Shown one piece after another: positions 25,535-34,376 of a stretch of 64,000 bases of DNA. Position numbers and translations under genes: made by a program. Source of the stretch: Massilia phosphatilytica (GTDB lineage: Bacteria > Pseudomonadota > Gammaproteobacteria > Burkholderiales > Burkholderiaceae_D); the NCBI RefSeq assembly GCF_002968015.1, contig NZ_PUIP01000004.1:124001-188000 (forward strand), written 5' to 3'. The notes below the pieces were generated by a model. It did not search any database. It saw only the letters and a list, made by a program, of their open reading frames with translations, and was not told where the DNA came from. Every line of letters starts with the position of its first letter. The stretch's first letter is position 1.

Positions 25535-28500
25535 ATGATCATGAGACCTTTTCGTTTTCGTCCCGTCGCCGCCGCCCTTGCCCTGACCTGGACGGCTGCG
25601 GGCGCCGCTCCGCTGGGCCAGCTGAAATCCATCAGCGCCGCCGCCGACGGCCATACCTGGGACATCGTGACGGACCGCGGCGCCCACGTGCAAGTGGGCC
25701 TCCCGCGCCCGGATGTGCTGCATATCCAGGCCAGCCCCACCGCGCAGCTGACGGGGCCGGGCGACAAGGCCGCGCCCATCGTCGTGGGCACACCGGACGC
25801 TGGCACATACAAGCTCGACGAGCTTCCCGACCATATCATGCTGAAGACGGCGGCCCTGCAAGTTCGCATCGACCGCAAGCCGCTGCGCTTCACCTTGTAC
25901 CGCGCGGGCGAGGCGGCGCCGCTATGGCGCGAACTGCAGCCGCTCGACATCGATCCGAAGCAGGCCGTCCAGGTGCTGTCGACGGATGCGGCGGAGCGCT
26001 TCTACGGCGGCGGGCAGCAGAACGGACGCTATGAATTCAAGGGGCGCGAGCTGGCCGTGTCGTATTCGGGTGGGTGGGAAGAGGGCGACCGCCCGAATCC
26101 GGCGCCGTTCCTCCTCAGTTCCAAGGGCTGGGCGATGCTGCGCAATACGTGGTCGGACGGCAGCTACGACCTGCGCAGCGACGAGCAGATCGCGCTGCAG
26201 CACGCGGAAGGCCGTTTCGACGCCTATTATTTCGTGGCCCCGGACATGCGTGGCGCGCTTGCCGGTTATACGGCATGGACCGGCCGCGCGCGGCTGCTCC
26301 CGCGCTGGGCGCTGGAATTCGGCGACGCCGACTGCTACAACGACGGCGACAACGTCAAGAAGCCGGGCACCGTACCGCAGGGATGGAGCGACGGGCCGAC
26401 CGGCAAGACGCCGGACGTGGTCGACAGCGTGGCGAAACGCTACCGCGAGCACGACATGCCGGGCGGGTGGATCTTGCCGAACGACGGCTACGGCTGCGGC
26501 TACACGAATTTGCCGGAGACGGTGAAGGGACTCGCCGGCTACGGCTTCCGCACGGGCCTGTGGACGGAAAACGGCGTCGACAAGATCGCGTGGGAAGTCG
26601 GCACGGCCGGCACGCGCGTGCAAAAGCTCGACGTCGCGTGGACCGGCAAGGGCTACCAGTTCTCGCTCGATGCGAACCAGGCCGCGTACGACGGCATCTT
26701 GAAGAATTCCGACAGCCGTCCCTTCATCTGGACCGTGATGGGGTGGGCAGGCACGCAGCGCTACGCCGTCGCGTGGACGGGCGACCAGAGCGCGAGCTGG
26801 GACTATATCCGCTGGCATGTGCCGACCTTGATCGGTTCCGGCCTGTCCGGCCAGGCGTATGCGACCGGTGACGTGGACGCCATCTTCGGCGGCAGCCCGG
26901 AGACCTATACCCGCGACCTGCAGTGGAAGAGCTTCACGCCCGTGCTGATGGGGATGTCCGGCTGGTCGGCGGCGGAGCGCAAGCACCCGTGGTGGTTCGA
27001 CGAGCCTTACCGCGACATCAACCGGCGCTACCTGAAGCTCAAGCTGCGCCTGACGCCCTACATGTACACGCTGGCGCGCGAGGCCGAGGACAGCGGTGCG
27101 CCGCTGGTGCGCGGGCTGATGTGGGACTACCCGCACGACCCCGCCGCGTGGTCGGAGAAGTACAAATACCAGTTCATGCTGGGCCGCGACGTGCTGGTGG
27201 CGCCCGTCTACCGCAGCCAGGCCGCGAGCGGCGGCTGGCGCAAGGGCATCCACCTGCCGCAGGGGACGTGGTTCGATTACTGGGATGGCCACCAGGCGAC
27301 GGCCGGCGCCGAAGGGCGCGACCTCGACCTGCAGGTCACACTGGCCAAGCTGCCCGTGTTCGTGCGTGCCGGGACGATCCTCCCGATGTATCCGGAGGTG
27401 CTGTACGACGGCCAGAAACCGAAGGACCGCGTGACGTTCGACGTCTATCCGGTGTCCGGCGAATCGAGGTTCACGCTGTATGAGGACGACGGGAACACGC
27501 GCCGCTACCAGCAGGGCGAATCGAGCCGCCAGACGATCCGCATGCAGGCCGCCGGCGCGGATGCGACGGTCGATATCGGCGCGGTGGACGGCACGTACGC
27601 CGGCCAGGAAGCGCGCCGCGGCTACACCCTGCGCATGCTGGCAGCGAACGCGCCCCAGTCCGTCCAGGCCGAGGGCCGCGCGCTCCCGTCCCGGTCCAGC
27701 GTTGCCGCGCTGGATGCGGCCGACGACGGCTGGTGCTTCGATGCGGCCGACCGCCGCGGCACCTTGCACGTGAAGACCGCCGCGCGCGACATCCGCTCGG
27801 CGCTGCGCATCGACGTCCGCGGCGCACTGGCGGCACGGCCCGACGACGCCTTCCCGGCGGCGCCGGAAACGGGGCGCGCGATTCCGGCCGACGCCATTGT
27901 CGTCGTCAACCGCCCGGCGGAGGAACCCGGCCAGGGCCTGGAACGCGCCTTCGACGGCAAGCCGGACACGTGGTTCCGTACCGTCCGCAGCCAGGCCGTG
28001 CGCAGCGGTCCGCACGAATGGGTGCTGGGTTTCGCCGAGCGCCGGCTGGTGGACGGCATCGAGATCGCGCCGCGCAACGACCCGCACTGGAAGAACGGCC
28101 AGGTAAGGGATTACGAAATCTATGTCGGCGACAGCAACGGCGACTGGGGCGCGCCGGTCGCGCGCGGGCGCCTGCAATTGGCTCAGGGTACGCAGACGAT
28201 CGCGTTCCCCGCGACAGCCGGTCGCCTGCTGCGCTTCCGCGTGCTGAGCGTGCACAACCCGGACGGCGACGGCGCCAGTGCGCTCGACCCGATGGTGACG
28301 GCGGCCCAGGGACCGGCGCCCGCCAAGGCGTACGACGCGGCGCTGCCGGCCGACGTCCCGCCGATCGCGGTGTCGGAATTCCGGGTACTCGAACACCGCC
28401 GCGCCGAAGGTCTGGAGACGCAGGCGTACCTGTCGGACCTCGCACTGCCGAAGTCCGCCGCGCGCGACAAGCCCGCAGGCAAAGCCGCCGAACTGCGCAT

Positions 28501-28846
28501 GAACGGCCTCAGGTTCCGCAAGGGCGTCGGCGTCGGCCCCGCCAGCCGCATCGACCTGGCGTTGAAGGGCGACTGGGACCTGCTGCGCGCCGATCTCGGT
28601 GTCGACGACAGCTGCCGCGGCAACGGCGGCCTGCAATTCCAGGTCTGGAGCGGATCCAGGCTGCTGTACGACAGCGGGTTCGTGGCGCCGCCGGCCGTCG
28701 TGAAACCCGAGATCGACGTGCGGGGCCTGCGTGAACTGAGCCTCCGTACGCTGGGCGCGCAAGGTGAGAGCCCTGGCAACGTGTGCGCCAACTGGGCCAA
28801 TGCGCGTCTGACGGGCAGTCCGGGCGCCACCGTCACACCCCGCTAA
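25535..28846 (+). CDS. GH31 glycosidase, probable alpha-N-acetylgalactosaminidase, with F5/8 and NPCBM modules
   Basis: 1103 aa with a signal peptide (VAAALALTWTAAGAAP). A GH31 N-terminal beta domain is followed by the barrel, with WILPNDGYGCGY, GLWTENGVDKIAWEVG, KLDVAWTG (Asp366, candidate nucleophile) and WTGDQSASW (Asp417, candidate acid/base), then SGLSGQAYATGDVDAIFGG. These blocks match the GH31 subgroup with alpha-GalNAc activity rather than alpha-glucosidases. Residues ~785-940 look like an F5/8 type C (CBM32) module and ~950-1100 like NPCBM (CBM51). It would release GalNAc from O-glycan-type substrates. The divergent aga operon strongly supports this. No strong ribosome site precedes ATG 25535. 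Confidence 0.85.
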   Translation: MIMRPFRFRPVAAALALTWTAAGAAPLGQLKSISAAADGHTWDIVTDRGAHVQVGLPRPDVLHIQASPTAQLTGPGDKAAPIVVGTPDAGTYKLDELPDHIMLKTAALQVRIDRKPLRFTLYRAGEAAPLWRELQPLDIDPKQAVQVLSTDAAERFYGGGQQNGRYEFKGRELAVSYSGGWEEGDRPNPAPFLLSSKGWAMLRNTWSDGSYDLRSDEQIALQHAEGRFDAYYFVAPDMRGALAGYTAWTGRARLLPRWALEFGDADCYNDGDNVKKPGTVPQGWSDGPTGKTPDVVDSVAKRYREHDMPGGWILPNDGYGCGYTNLPETVKGLAGYGFRTGLWTENGVDKIAWEVGTAGTRVQKLDVAWTGKGYQFSLDANQAAYDGILKNSDSRPFIWTVMGWAGTQRYAVAWTGDQSASWDYIRWHVPTLIGSGLSGQAYATGDVDAIFGGSPETYTRDLQWKSFTPVLMGMSGWSAAERKHPWWFDEPYRDINRRYLKLKLRLTPYMYTLAREAEDSGAPLVRGLMWDYPHDPAAWSEKYKYQFMLGRDVLVAPVYRSQAASGGWRKGIHLPQGTWFDYWDGHQATAGAEGRDLDLQVTLAKLPVFVRAGTILPMYPEVLYDGQKPKDRVTFDVYPVSGESRFTLYEDDGNTRRYQQGESSRQTIRMQAAGADATVDIGAVDGTYAGQEARRGYTLRMLAANAPQSVQAEGRALPSRSSVAALDAADDGWCFDAADRRGTLHVKTAARDIRSALRIDVRGALAARPDDAFPAAPETGRAIPADAIVVVNRPAEEPGQGLERAFDGKPDTWFRTVRSQAVRSGPHEWVLGFAERRLVDGIEIAPRNDPHWKNGQVRDYEIYVGDSNGDWGAPVARGRLQLAQGTQTIAFPATAGRLLRFRVLSVHNPDGDGASALDPMVTAAQGPAPAKAYDAALPADVPPIAVSEFRVLEHRRAEGLETQAYLSDLALPKSAARDKPAGKAAELRMNGLRFRKGVGVGPASRIDLALKGDWDLLRADLGVDDSCRGNGGLQFQVWSGSRLLYDSGFVAPPAVVKPEIDVRGLRELSLRTLGAQGESPGNVCANWANARLTGSPGATVTPR

Positions 28847-28870
28847 CCACCACCACAAAAAGCAAACGAG

Positions 28871-28899
28871 CAGTCCCTGTCCCGGACAGGGAGGGACTG
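28871..28899 (+). other. Stem-loop between the GH31 and TonB-receptor genes
   Basis: CAGTCCC pairs with GGGACTG, and CTGTCC with GGACAG, with a small bulge and a tight loop. There is no T-tract after it, so it is more likely an mRNA processing or stability element than a terminator. It could set different expression levels for GH31 and the receptor. Confidence 0.4.
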
Positions 28900-28926
28900 T
28901 TGCATCCATCGAAAAGGGAGATGAGC

Positions 28927-31900
28927 ATGAACAGCAAGCGCTTCACACTGCGGCACGACGCCATCCGGCACGCCACCGCCATCCTGATCGCCCTGGCGGC
29001 GAGCGGCGGCCAGGCGTGGGCGCAGTCGAATGCCACCACGACGATCTTCGGCGAGGTGCGCGGGCCGGCCGGAACGACCGTCGTCATCGAGAACCTGGCG
29101 ACTGGTGTGCAGCGCACCGTGAGTCCGGATGCGGCGGGGCGGTATGCCGCCACGTCGATGCCGCCGGGGCGTTACGCCGTGAAGGTCGTGCGCGGCGGCG
29201 CGGTGGAGGCGAGCCGCGAAGTGGAAGCCGTCGTCGGTTCCGGCGTCGAGGCCAGCTTCGGCGACAGCGGCATGCAAAGGGTCGTCGTGTCGGCGACGCG
29301 CTCGTTCATCGACGTCTCCAACACGAACAACGGCGTGGTCTTCACGGCCAGGGAGCTTAAGGCACTGCCGGTGGCGAACGACGTGGCGTCCGTCGTGCAG
29401 CTGACGCCCGGCGTGAATCGGGGGACGAACAGCCAGTACGGCAACGCGCCGCAGATCTCGGGCTCGGGCCAGTCGGAGAATGCGTTCTACGTGAACGGCT
29501 TCCCCGTCACGAACATCCTCACCCAGGTGGGCGCGTCCGAGCTGCCGTTCGGCGCGATCGCCAACATGCAGGTGCTGTCGGGCGGCTATGGTGCGGAGTT
29601 CGGGCGGTCGACGGGGGGCGTCATCAACATCACGACCAGGAGCGGCGGGAACAAGTTCGAATTCGGCGGCAAGCTGCAATACCTGCCGGCCCGCCTGCGC
29701 GCCGCGCCCGACAACACGTATTACCCGGAGACCGGCGCGAACCCGGACACGGACGGCCAACTGCTGTACTGGAACCACGACAATACGACGCGCAGCCGCA
29801 TCGCGGGCCTGTACGGCGGCGGTCCGCTCATCCGCAACAAGCTGTTCGCGTTCGTCGCGCTGGAGCGCACGGTGACGGACAGCGAGAGCGTCGGCGCCGC
29901 GAGCAGCGCGGGCACGACGTCGCCGACCGGCTGGAGCACGTCGCACACAACGGTCAACCGCTACCTGGCGAAGCTCGACTACAACCTGACGGACGACCAT
30001 CATTTCGAGTACACCAAGGTGTTCGACCGCACGGTCGGCCGCAGCCAGGCCTATGGCTTCAGCTACGCGACCTTGAGCCGCGACGGCAAGCCCGGCGGCG
30101 CGGGCCAGGAGACGATCAACTGTTGCGGTGCCGCCGCCGCGCCCGGCGCGAACGCGGACATCGTCAAGTACACGGGCTACCTGCGCGACGACCTCACGGT
30201 GACCGCGCTGTACGGCGATTCGCGCACGACGCACCGGCGCATCCCGGACGGTTACGATCCTTCGCTCGCGCAGACGTCGTCGACGGTATCCACCCAGGTA
30301 CCGGGCCTCGTCTACAACAACCCGCAGACCGTGACCGGCAGCCTGGTCGAACCGGCGACGGAGGACCGCCAGAAGGGCCTGCGCCTCGACGTCGAGTACA
30401 AGCTGGGACACCACGCGCTGCGCGCCGGTATCGACCGCATCGAAGTGGAATCCCTCGTCGGCCAGACCCTGGCCGGCGGCTACCGCTGGACGTACCGCAA
30501 GGCCAGCGATCCGAACCGCCCGATCAACGGCGCATTCGAGACGCCGGCCCAGGGCGGCGGCTTTGGCCTGCAGGGGTATTACGTCAGCAAGGACATCAAC
30601 ACGAACCTCGCGCGGCCGACGAGCGTGCAATCGGCGCAATACATCCAGGACCACTGGCAGGTGGCGGAGCGCGTGCTGCTCGACCTGGGACTGCGCCGCG
30701 AGCAGTTCACGAACTACACGACCAGCGGCGACGCGTTCATCTCGCAACGCAACATGATCGCGCCGCGCGTCGGCGCGACGTGGGACTTGAAGGGAGACAG
30801 TTCGCTGAAAGTCTTTGCCAACGCGGGCCGCTACCACCTGCCGGTGCCGTCCAACCTGTCCAGCAACATGGCGAGCCCGCTGTTGTCGACCAGCCAGTTC
30901 TACACCTACACGGGCGTGGATCCGGCGACGGGTGCGCCGACCGGGCTGCATCCGATCAGCAACGCCTACTCGGCCAATAATTTCTACGGCAAGGGCCGCG
31001 ACGCGCGCGAGGTGACCGCTGTCGGTCTCAAGCCGCTTTCTCAGGACGAGTTCTCGCTGGGGTTCGAACAGGCGCTGACCCGCCAGCTGGTCGTCGGCGG
31101 CAGCCTGCTGTACCGGCGCCTGAACGACACGAACGACGACACGTGCGACCAGCGTCCGATCGACGCCTGGGCCGCCCGCAACGGCGTCGACGCCAGCCAT
31201 TGGGGCGGCTTCCAGTGCGCGATCATGAATCCGGGCCGCGATAACAGTCTCATGATCGACTTCAATGACGGCAAGGGCCTGCGCCGGGTCGACATCACGG
31301 CCGCCGAATGGGGCAACCCGCTGCCGGAGCGCCGCTACAAGGCATTGACCGTCTTCCTCGAGCACCCGTTCAGCAACGGCTGGTACGGCAAGGTCACGTA
31401 CACCTTGTCCGCGCTGAAGGGCAATATGGAAGGCCAGACCGACACCATCGGTGGCGGCGACGTGGCCCTCACGGTCAGCGACGACCACAAGGAGCTGATG
31501 TATAACGCCTACGGCTACCTGCCGAGCGACCACCGCCACCAGATCAAGGCCTATGGCTTCGCCCAGGTGCTGCCGGAACTGACGGTGGGCGCGAACCTGG
31601 CGCTGGTCTCCGGGGCGCCGCGCAACTGCATCGGCGCGCTGCCCGACGACCTGCGCTTCGACGGCGACTACGGCGACGCCTACTTCTACTGCAACGGCCA
31701 GCCGGCGCCGCGCGGCAGCCAGGGACGCCTGCCGTGGCAGGTGCAACTCGACCTGAACGCGGCATACAGCCCGGCGCGCCTGAAAGGGCTGGTCCTGCGC
31801 GTGGACGTGTTCAACGTGCTGGATCGGCAGACCGTCACGCGCTACAACGAAACGCGCGAGGACGCCGGCGCCATCAACCGTCACTACCTCGAAGTGGCGG

Positions 31901-31950
31901 GGCGCGCGTCGCCGCGCGCCGTGCGCCTGACGGCCGAGTACAACTTCTGA
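28927..31950 (+). CDS. TonB-dependent outer-membrane receptor with N-terminal carboxypeptidase-regulatory-like domain
   Basis: 1007 aa with a signal peptide ending AWAQ. Residues ~35-120 form a CarboxypepD_reg-like fold (FGEVRGPAGTTVVIENL). The plug domain (VVVSATRSFIDV, GSGQSENAFYVNGFPVT, GAEFGRSTGGVINITTRSG) and a 22-strand barrel ending in aromatic Phe (RLTAEYNF) follow. ATG 28927 has AAGGGAG 6 bp upstream. It is placed right after the GH31 gene, so it probably imports GalNAc-containing oligosaccharides across the outer membrane. There is no SusD-like partner. The design is Oar-like. Confidence 0.88.
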   Translation: MNSKRFTLRHDAIRHATAILIALAASGGQAWAQSNATTTIFGEVRGPAGTTVVIENLATGVQRTVSPDAAGRYAATSMPPGRYAVKVVRGGAVEASREVEAVVGSGVEASFGDSGMQRVVVSATRSFIDVSNTNNGVVFTARELKALPVANDVASVVQLTPGVNRGTNSQYGNAPQISGSGQSENAFYVNGFPVTNILTQVGASELPFGAIANMQVLSGGYGAEFGRSTGGVINITTRSGGNKFEFGGKLQYLPARLRAAPDNTYYPETGANPDTDGQLLYWNHDNTTRSRIAGLYGGGPLIRNKLFAFVALERTVTDSESVGAASSAGTTSPTGWSTSHTTVNRYLAKLDYNLTDDHHFEYTKVFDRTVGRSQAYGFSYATLSRDGKPGGAGQETINCCGAAAAPGANADIVKYTGYLRDDLTVTALYGDSRTTHRRIPDGYDPSLAQTSSTVSTQVPGLVYNNPQTVTGSLVEPATEDRQKGLRLDVEYKLGHHALRAGIDRIEVESLVGQTLAGGYRWTYRKASDPNRPINGAFETPAQGGGFGLQGYYVSKDINTNLARPTSVQSAQYIQDHWQVAERVLLDLGLRREQFTNYTTSGDAFISQRNMIAPRVGATWDLKGDSSLKVFANAGRYHLPVPSNLSSNMASPLLSTSQFYTYTGVDPATGAPTGLHPISNAYSANNFYGKGRDAREVTAVGLKPLSQDEFSLGFEQALTRQLVVGGSLLYRRLNDTNDDTCDQRPIDAWAARNGVDASHWGGFQCAIMNPGRDNSLMIDFNDGKGLRRVDITAAEWGNPLPERRYKALTVFLEHPFSNGWYGKVTYTLSALKGNMEGQTDTIGGGDVALTVSDDHKELMYNAYGYLPSDHRHQIKAYGFAQVLPELTVGANLALVSGAPRNCIGALPDDLRFDGDYGDAYFYCNGQPAPRGSQGRLPWQVQLDLNAAYSPARLKGLVLRVDVFNVLDRQTVTRYNETREDAGAINRHYLEVAGRASPRAVRLTAEYNF

Positions 31951-31957
31951 TCCCGTG

Positions 31958-31983
31958 CGGCCGCCCGGGCCGGCGGGCGGCCG
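31958..31983 (+). terminator. Strong GC hairpin after the TonB-receptor gene
   Basis: A perfect 10-bp stem (CGGCCGCCCG / CGGGCGGCCG) with a 6-nt loop begins 7 bp after the receptor stop. The following bases are pyrimidine-rich (TCTCCCTTCCG) but not a true T run. It may terminate in part or protect the upstream mRNA; the next gene lies only 40 bp away. Confidence 0.45.
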
Positions 31984-32022
31984 TCTCCCTTCCGCCGGCT
32001 GTTCACGATGAAGGAATCGACG

Positions 32023-33279
32023 ATGAAACGAAGAAGCCTCATGCTGTCCACCCTCATTCTGCTGGGTGCGGCCGCCGTGCCGGGCCTGGCCGGCGCCGCG
32101 GATCACCGGATCGCCCTCGCGGGCAATGCGTTCGTCACGCAGGTTCCCGCGCACGCGACCGAAGAGATCACGGACGCCGGCCTCGCCAACTGGACAAGTC
32201 CCGCCGCCGTCACGAGCATCTGGTTCCGCATGGACGGTCCCGGCAGCGCGAGCCTGGCGTTGGACGCGCGCCTCGCCGGCAGCAGTACGAGCCGCATCCG
32301 TGCGACCGTAGCGGGCCGCGATGTCGACGTGACGCTGTCCGGCACGGACGCGCAGACCTACCCGATCGGCACGATCGCCGTGCCGGCGGCGGGCTATGTG
32401 CGTGTGGACTTGAAGGGTGTGAACAAGGATGGCGGCTATTTCGGCGACGTGTCCGCGTTACGCGTGACGACCGACGTCCCGCTGCACTACGCGAACGACG
32501 CCGACAATTACTACTGGTCGCGCCGCGGCCCCTCCGTCCACCTGGGCTTCAAGGTGCCTGCGAACACGGAGTACTTCTACACCGAGTTGACGGTGCCGCA
32601 GGGCCATGACAAGGTCGGCTCCTACTACATGGCCAATGGGTTCAATGGCGGCTATTTCGGCATCCAGGTGAACGGTCCGCACGAACGGCGCGTACTGTTT
32701 TCCATCTGGGATGCGGACAGCGGCGCAAAGACGACGCTCGTGAACAAGGGCCCGGACGTCGTGGACAACGGCTTCGGCGGCGAGGGTACGGGCGGCCAGT
32801 CCTATCTCGTGTACGACTGGAAGGCCGGTCACACGTACCGCTTCCTCACCCGGGTCCGCCCGGACGGCGCGGGCAACACGGACTTCAGCGCCTGGTTCCT
32901 GGCGCCCGAGGGCGGCGGCAAATGGCGGTTGATCGCGACGTGGAAGCGGCCGCAGACGACCACGTATCACGCCGGCGTGTACTCGTTCCTGGAAAGCTTC
33001 ATCGATACCAACGGCTACCTCGGACGGAGCGCCCGCTATGGCAACCAGTGGGCACGTGACACGGCCGGTCGCTGGACCGAGATCACGGCGGCACGCTTCA
33101 CGGGCGATGCGACGGCCGCCAACGGCCAGCGCATGGACTTCGCGGGCGGCGCCGACGGCGGCCGGTTCTACCTGAGGAACGGCGGCTTCTTCGCGGACTA
33201 CGTGCACATCAACCAGACGTTCACGCGGCCCGCGACGGGAGCGGCGCCCGCCGTGGACTTGAACGCCTTGCCGCAATAA
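32023..33279 (+). CDS. Secreted DUF5077/DUF3472-type protein of the GalNAc locus
   Basis: 418 aa with a signal peptide (MLSTLILLGAAAVPGLAGAA). An N-terminal beta domain (ALAGNAFVTQVPAHA, IWFRMDGPGSASLAL) resembles DUF5077. Residues ~150-400 resemble DUF3472: YYWSRRGPSVHLGF, FYTELTVPQG, GYFGIQVN, VLFSIWDAD and VYSFLESF. Both are found in extracellular carbohydrate-related proteins of unknown function. ATG 32023 is favoured by an AAGGA site 7 bp upstream; ATG 32008 is the alternative. Its place behind GH31 and the receptor suggests glycan binding or processing. No catalytic residues can be named. Confidence 0.75.
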   Translation: MKRRSLMLSTLILLGAAAVPGLAGAADHRIALAGNAFVTQVPAHATEEITDAGLANWTSPAAVTSIWFRMDGPGSASLALDARLAGSSTSRIRATVAGRDVDVTLSGTDAQTYPIGTIAVPAAGYVRVDLKGVNKDGGYFGDVSALRVTTDVPLHYANDADNYYWSRRGPSVHLGFKVPANTEYFYTELTVPQGHDKVGSYYMANGFNGGYFGIQVNGPHERRVLFSIWDADSGAKTTLVNKGPDVVDNGFGGEGTGGQSYLVYDWKAGHTYRFLTRVRPDGAGNTDFSAWFLAPEGGGKWRLIATWKRPQTTTYHAGVYSFLESFIDTNGYLGRSARYGNQWARDTAGRWTEITAARFTGDATAANGQRMDFAGGADGGRFYLRNGGFFADYVHINQTFTRPATGAAPAVDLNALPQ

Positions 33280-33343
33280 TTGGAGAGTATTGGCCGCGCC
33301 GGGACGCGCTAGGATGGCGGTTTCACACTTTTTCGGAGACCCC

Positions 33344-34342
33344 ATGCCGCGTTCCGCCCTGCTTCCCCTCGTGCTGGCCAGCGTATCGACCGGCGCCGTC
33401 GCCGCCGCCATGGACGACGCCGACCGCGAGTTCGCCCGGCCGCACCAGATGGTCGACATCGGCGGGCGCCGCCTGAACCTGTATTGCACGGGCAGCGGAC
33501 CGGTGACCGTCGTGTTCGACGCGCCGTCGGGCGACGGCGGCTGGACGTGGCGCGGCGTGCAGCCGAAGGTGGCCACGCGTACGCGCGCCTGCGTGTACGA
33601 CCGCGCGGCGCGCGGCTTCAGCGACCCGTCGCCGCTGCCGCCCACGGTTGGCAACGCGGTGTCCGACCTGCACGCGCTGCTGGGCAAGGCCGGCATCGCG
33701 CCGCCGTACGTCCTGGTCGGGAATTCGTTCGGCGGCGCCGCCGTCCAGTTGTACGCCTACCGCTATCCGCAGGAAGTGAAGGCGCTCGTGCTCGTCGAAG
33801 CGGGTCACGAGGACGAGGAAAAGCGGATGAATGCCGCGTCGCAGGGGAAACTCAAACAGATGTACGACGGGCAGAACCAGTTCATCGCGCAGTGCGCGGC
33901 GGCTGCCCATAAAGGGTTCGAATTGGGCAGCGACCTGTTCGCGGCCTGCACGGGCGGCACGGGCACGGCGTATGGCCGCGAGCTGGCGGCGGCGCGCCTC
34001 GCGACCGTGCGCCAGCCGGCATACTGGGACGACCTCGTCGCGGGCAACCAGACGGGCGACACGAGCGATGCCGAGCTGCGCGCGGCGCGTCGCAGCTTCG
34101 GCGACCTGCCGCTCGTCGTGCTCGCGCGCGGCGTGAGCCCGTTCGCGGTGCCTGGCAAGCCGCAGAGTGCCCTGAACAAGGCGACGGAAGCGGAGAATCT
34201 CGCCATCCAGAAGGACCTCGCGGCGCTGTCCACCCGTTCCAGCCTCCACGTCGTGGCGGGCGCGTCGCACATCATCCAGGCCGACAAGCCGCAGGCCGTC
34301 GTCGACGCCGTCAACGAAGCGCTGGACCGCGCCGGTTATTGA
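33344..34342 (+). CDS. Exported alpha/beta hydrolase
   Basis: 332 aa with a signal peptide (LLPLVLASVSTGAVAAA). The nucleophile elbow is VGNSFGG, an oxyanion-side motif is CVYDRAARGFS, and the catalytic His is in GASHII. CGGAG precedes ATG 33344. The family includes esterases, proline iminopeptidase-like enzymes and haloalkane dehalogenase-like proteins; the substrate cannot be called. Its last 35 bp recur imperfectly at 37226-37260, on the far side of a three-gene insert. Confidence 0.85.
   Translation: MPRSALLPLVLASVSTGAVAAAMDDADREFARPHQMVDIGGRRLNLYCTGSGPVTVVFDAPSGDGGWTWRGVQPKVATRTRACVYDRAARGFSDPSPLPPTVGNAVSDLHALLGKAGIAPPYVLVGNSFGGAAVQLYAYRYPQEVKALVLVEAGHEDEEKRMNAASQGKLKQMYDGQNQFIAQCAAAAHKGFELGSDLFAACTGGTGTAYGRELAAARLATVRQPAYWDDLVAGNQTGDTSDAELRAARRSFGDLPLVVLARGVSPFAVPGKPQSALNKATEAENLAIQKDLAALSTRSSLHVVAGASHIIQADKPQAVVDAVNEALDRAGY
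34307..34341 (+). repeat. Left copy of 35-bp imperfect direct repeat (hydrolase 3' end)
   Basis: Matches 37226-37260 at 32 of 35 positions. Here it encodes the hydrolase C-terminus AVNEALDRAGY. The pair brackets the LysR/PhzF-like/EamA genes. A perfect palindrome ATCGCGCGCGCGAT (34345-34358) follows immediately. Confidence 0.7.
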
Positions 34343-34376
34343 TCATCGCGCGCGCGATCGGCGTTGCATGTCGTGA

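Noticed and set aside
25250-25861. Minus-strand open frame across the agaS/GH31 control region
   Set aside because: It covers promoter and operator motifs and the 5' end of GH31, has no ribosome site, and its translation looks non-coding.
28843-32154. 1103-codon open frame antisense to the TonB-receptor gene
   Set aside because: It is a GC-rich shadow of a clear receptor. Its translation is Arg/Val/Ala-rich without motifs. Similar long shadows occur opposite 4097-6028, 7702-10020, 20253-23153 and 25922-28909.
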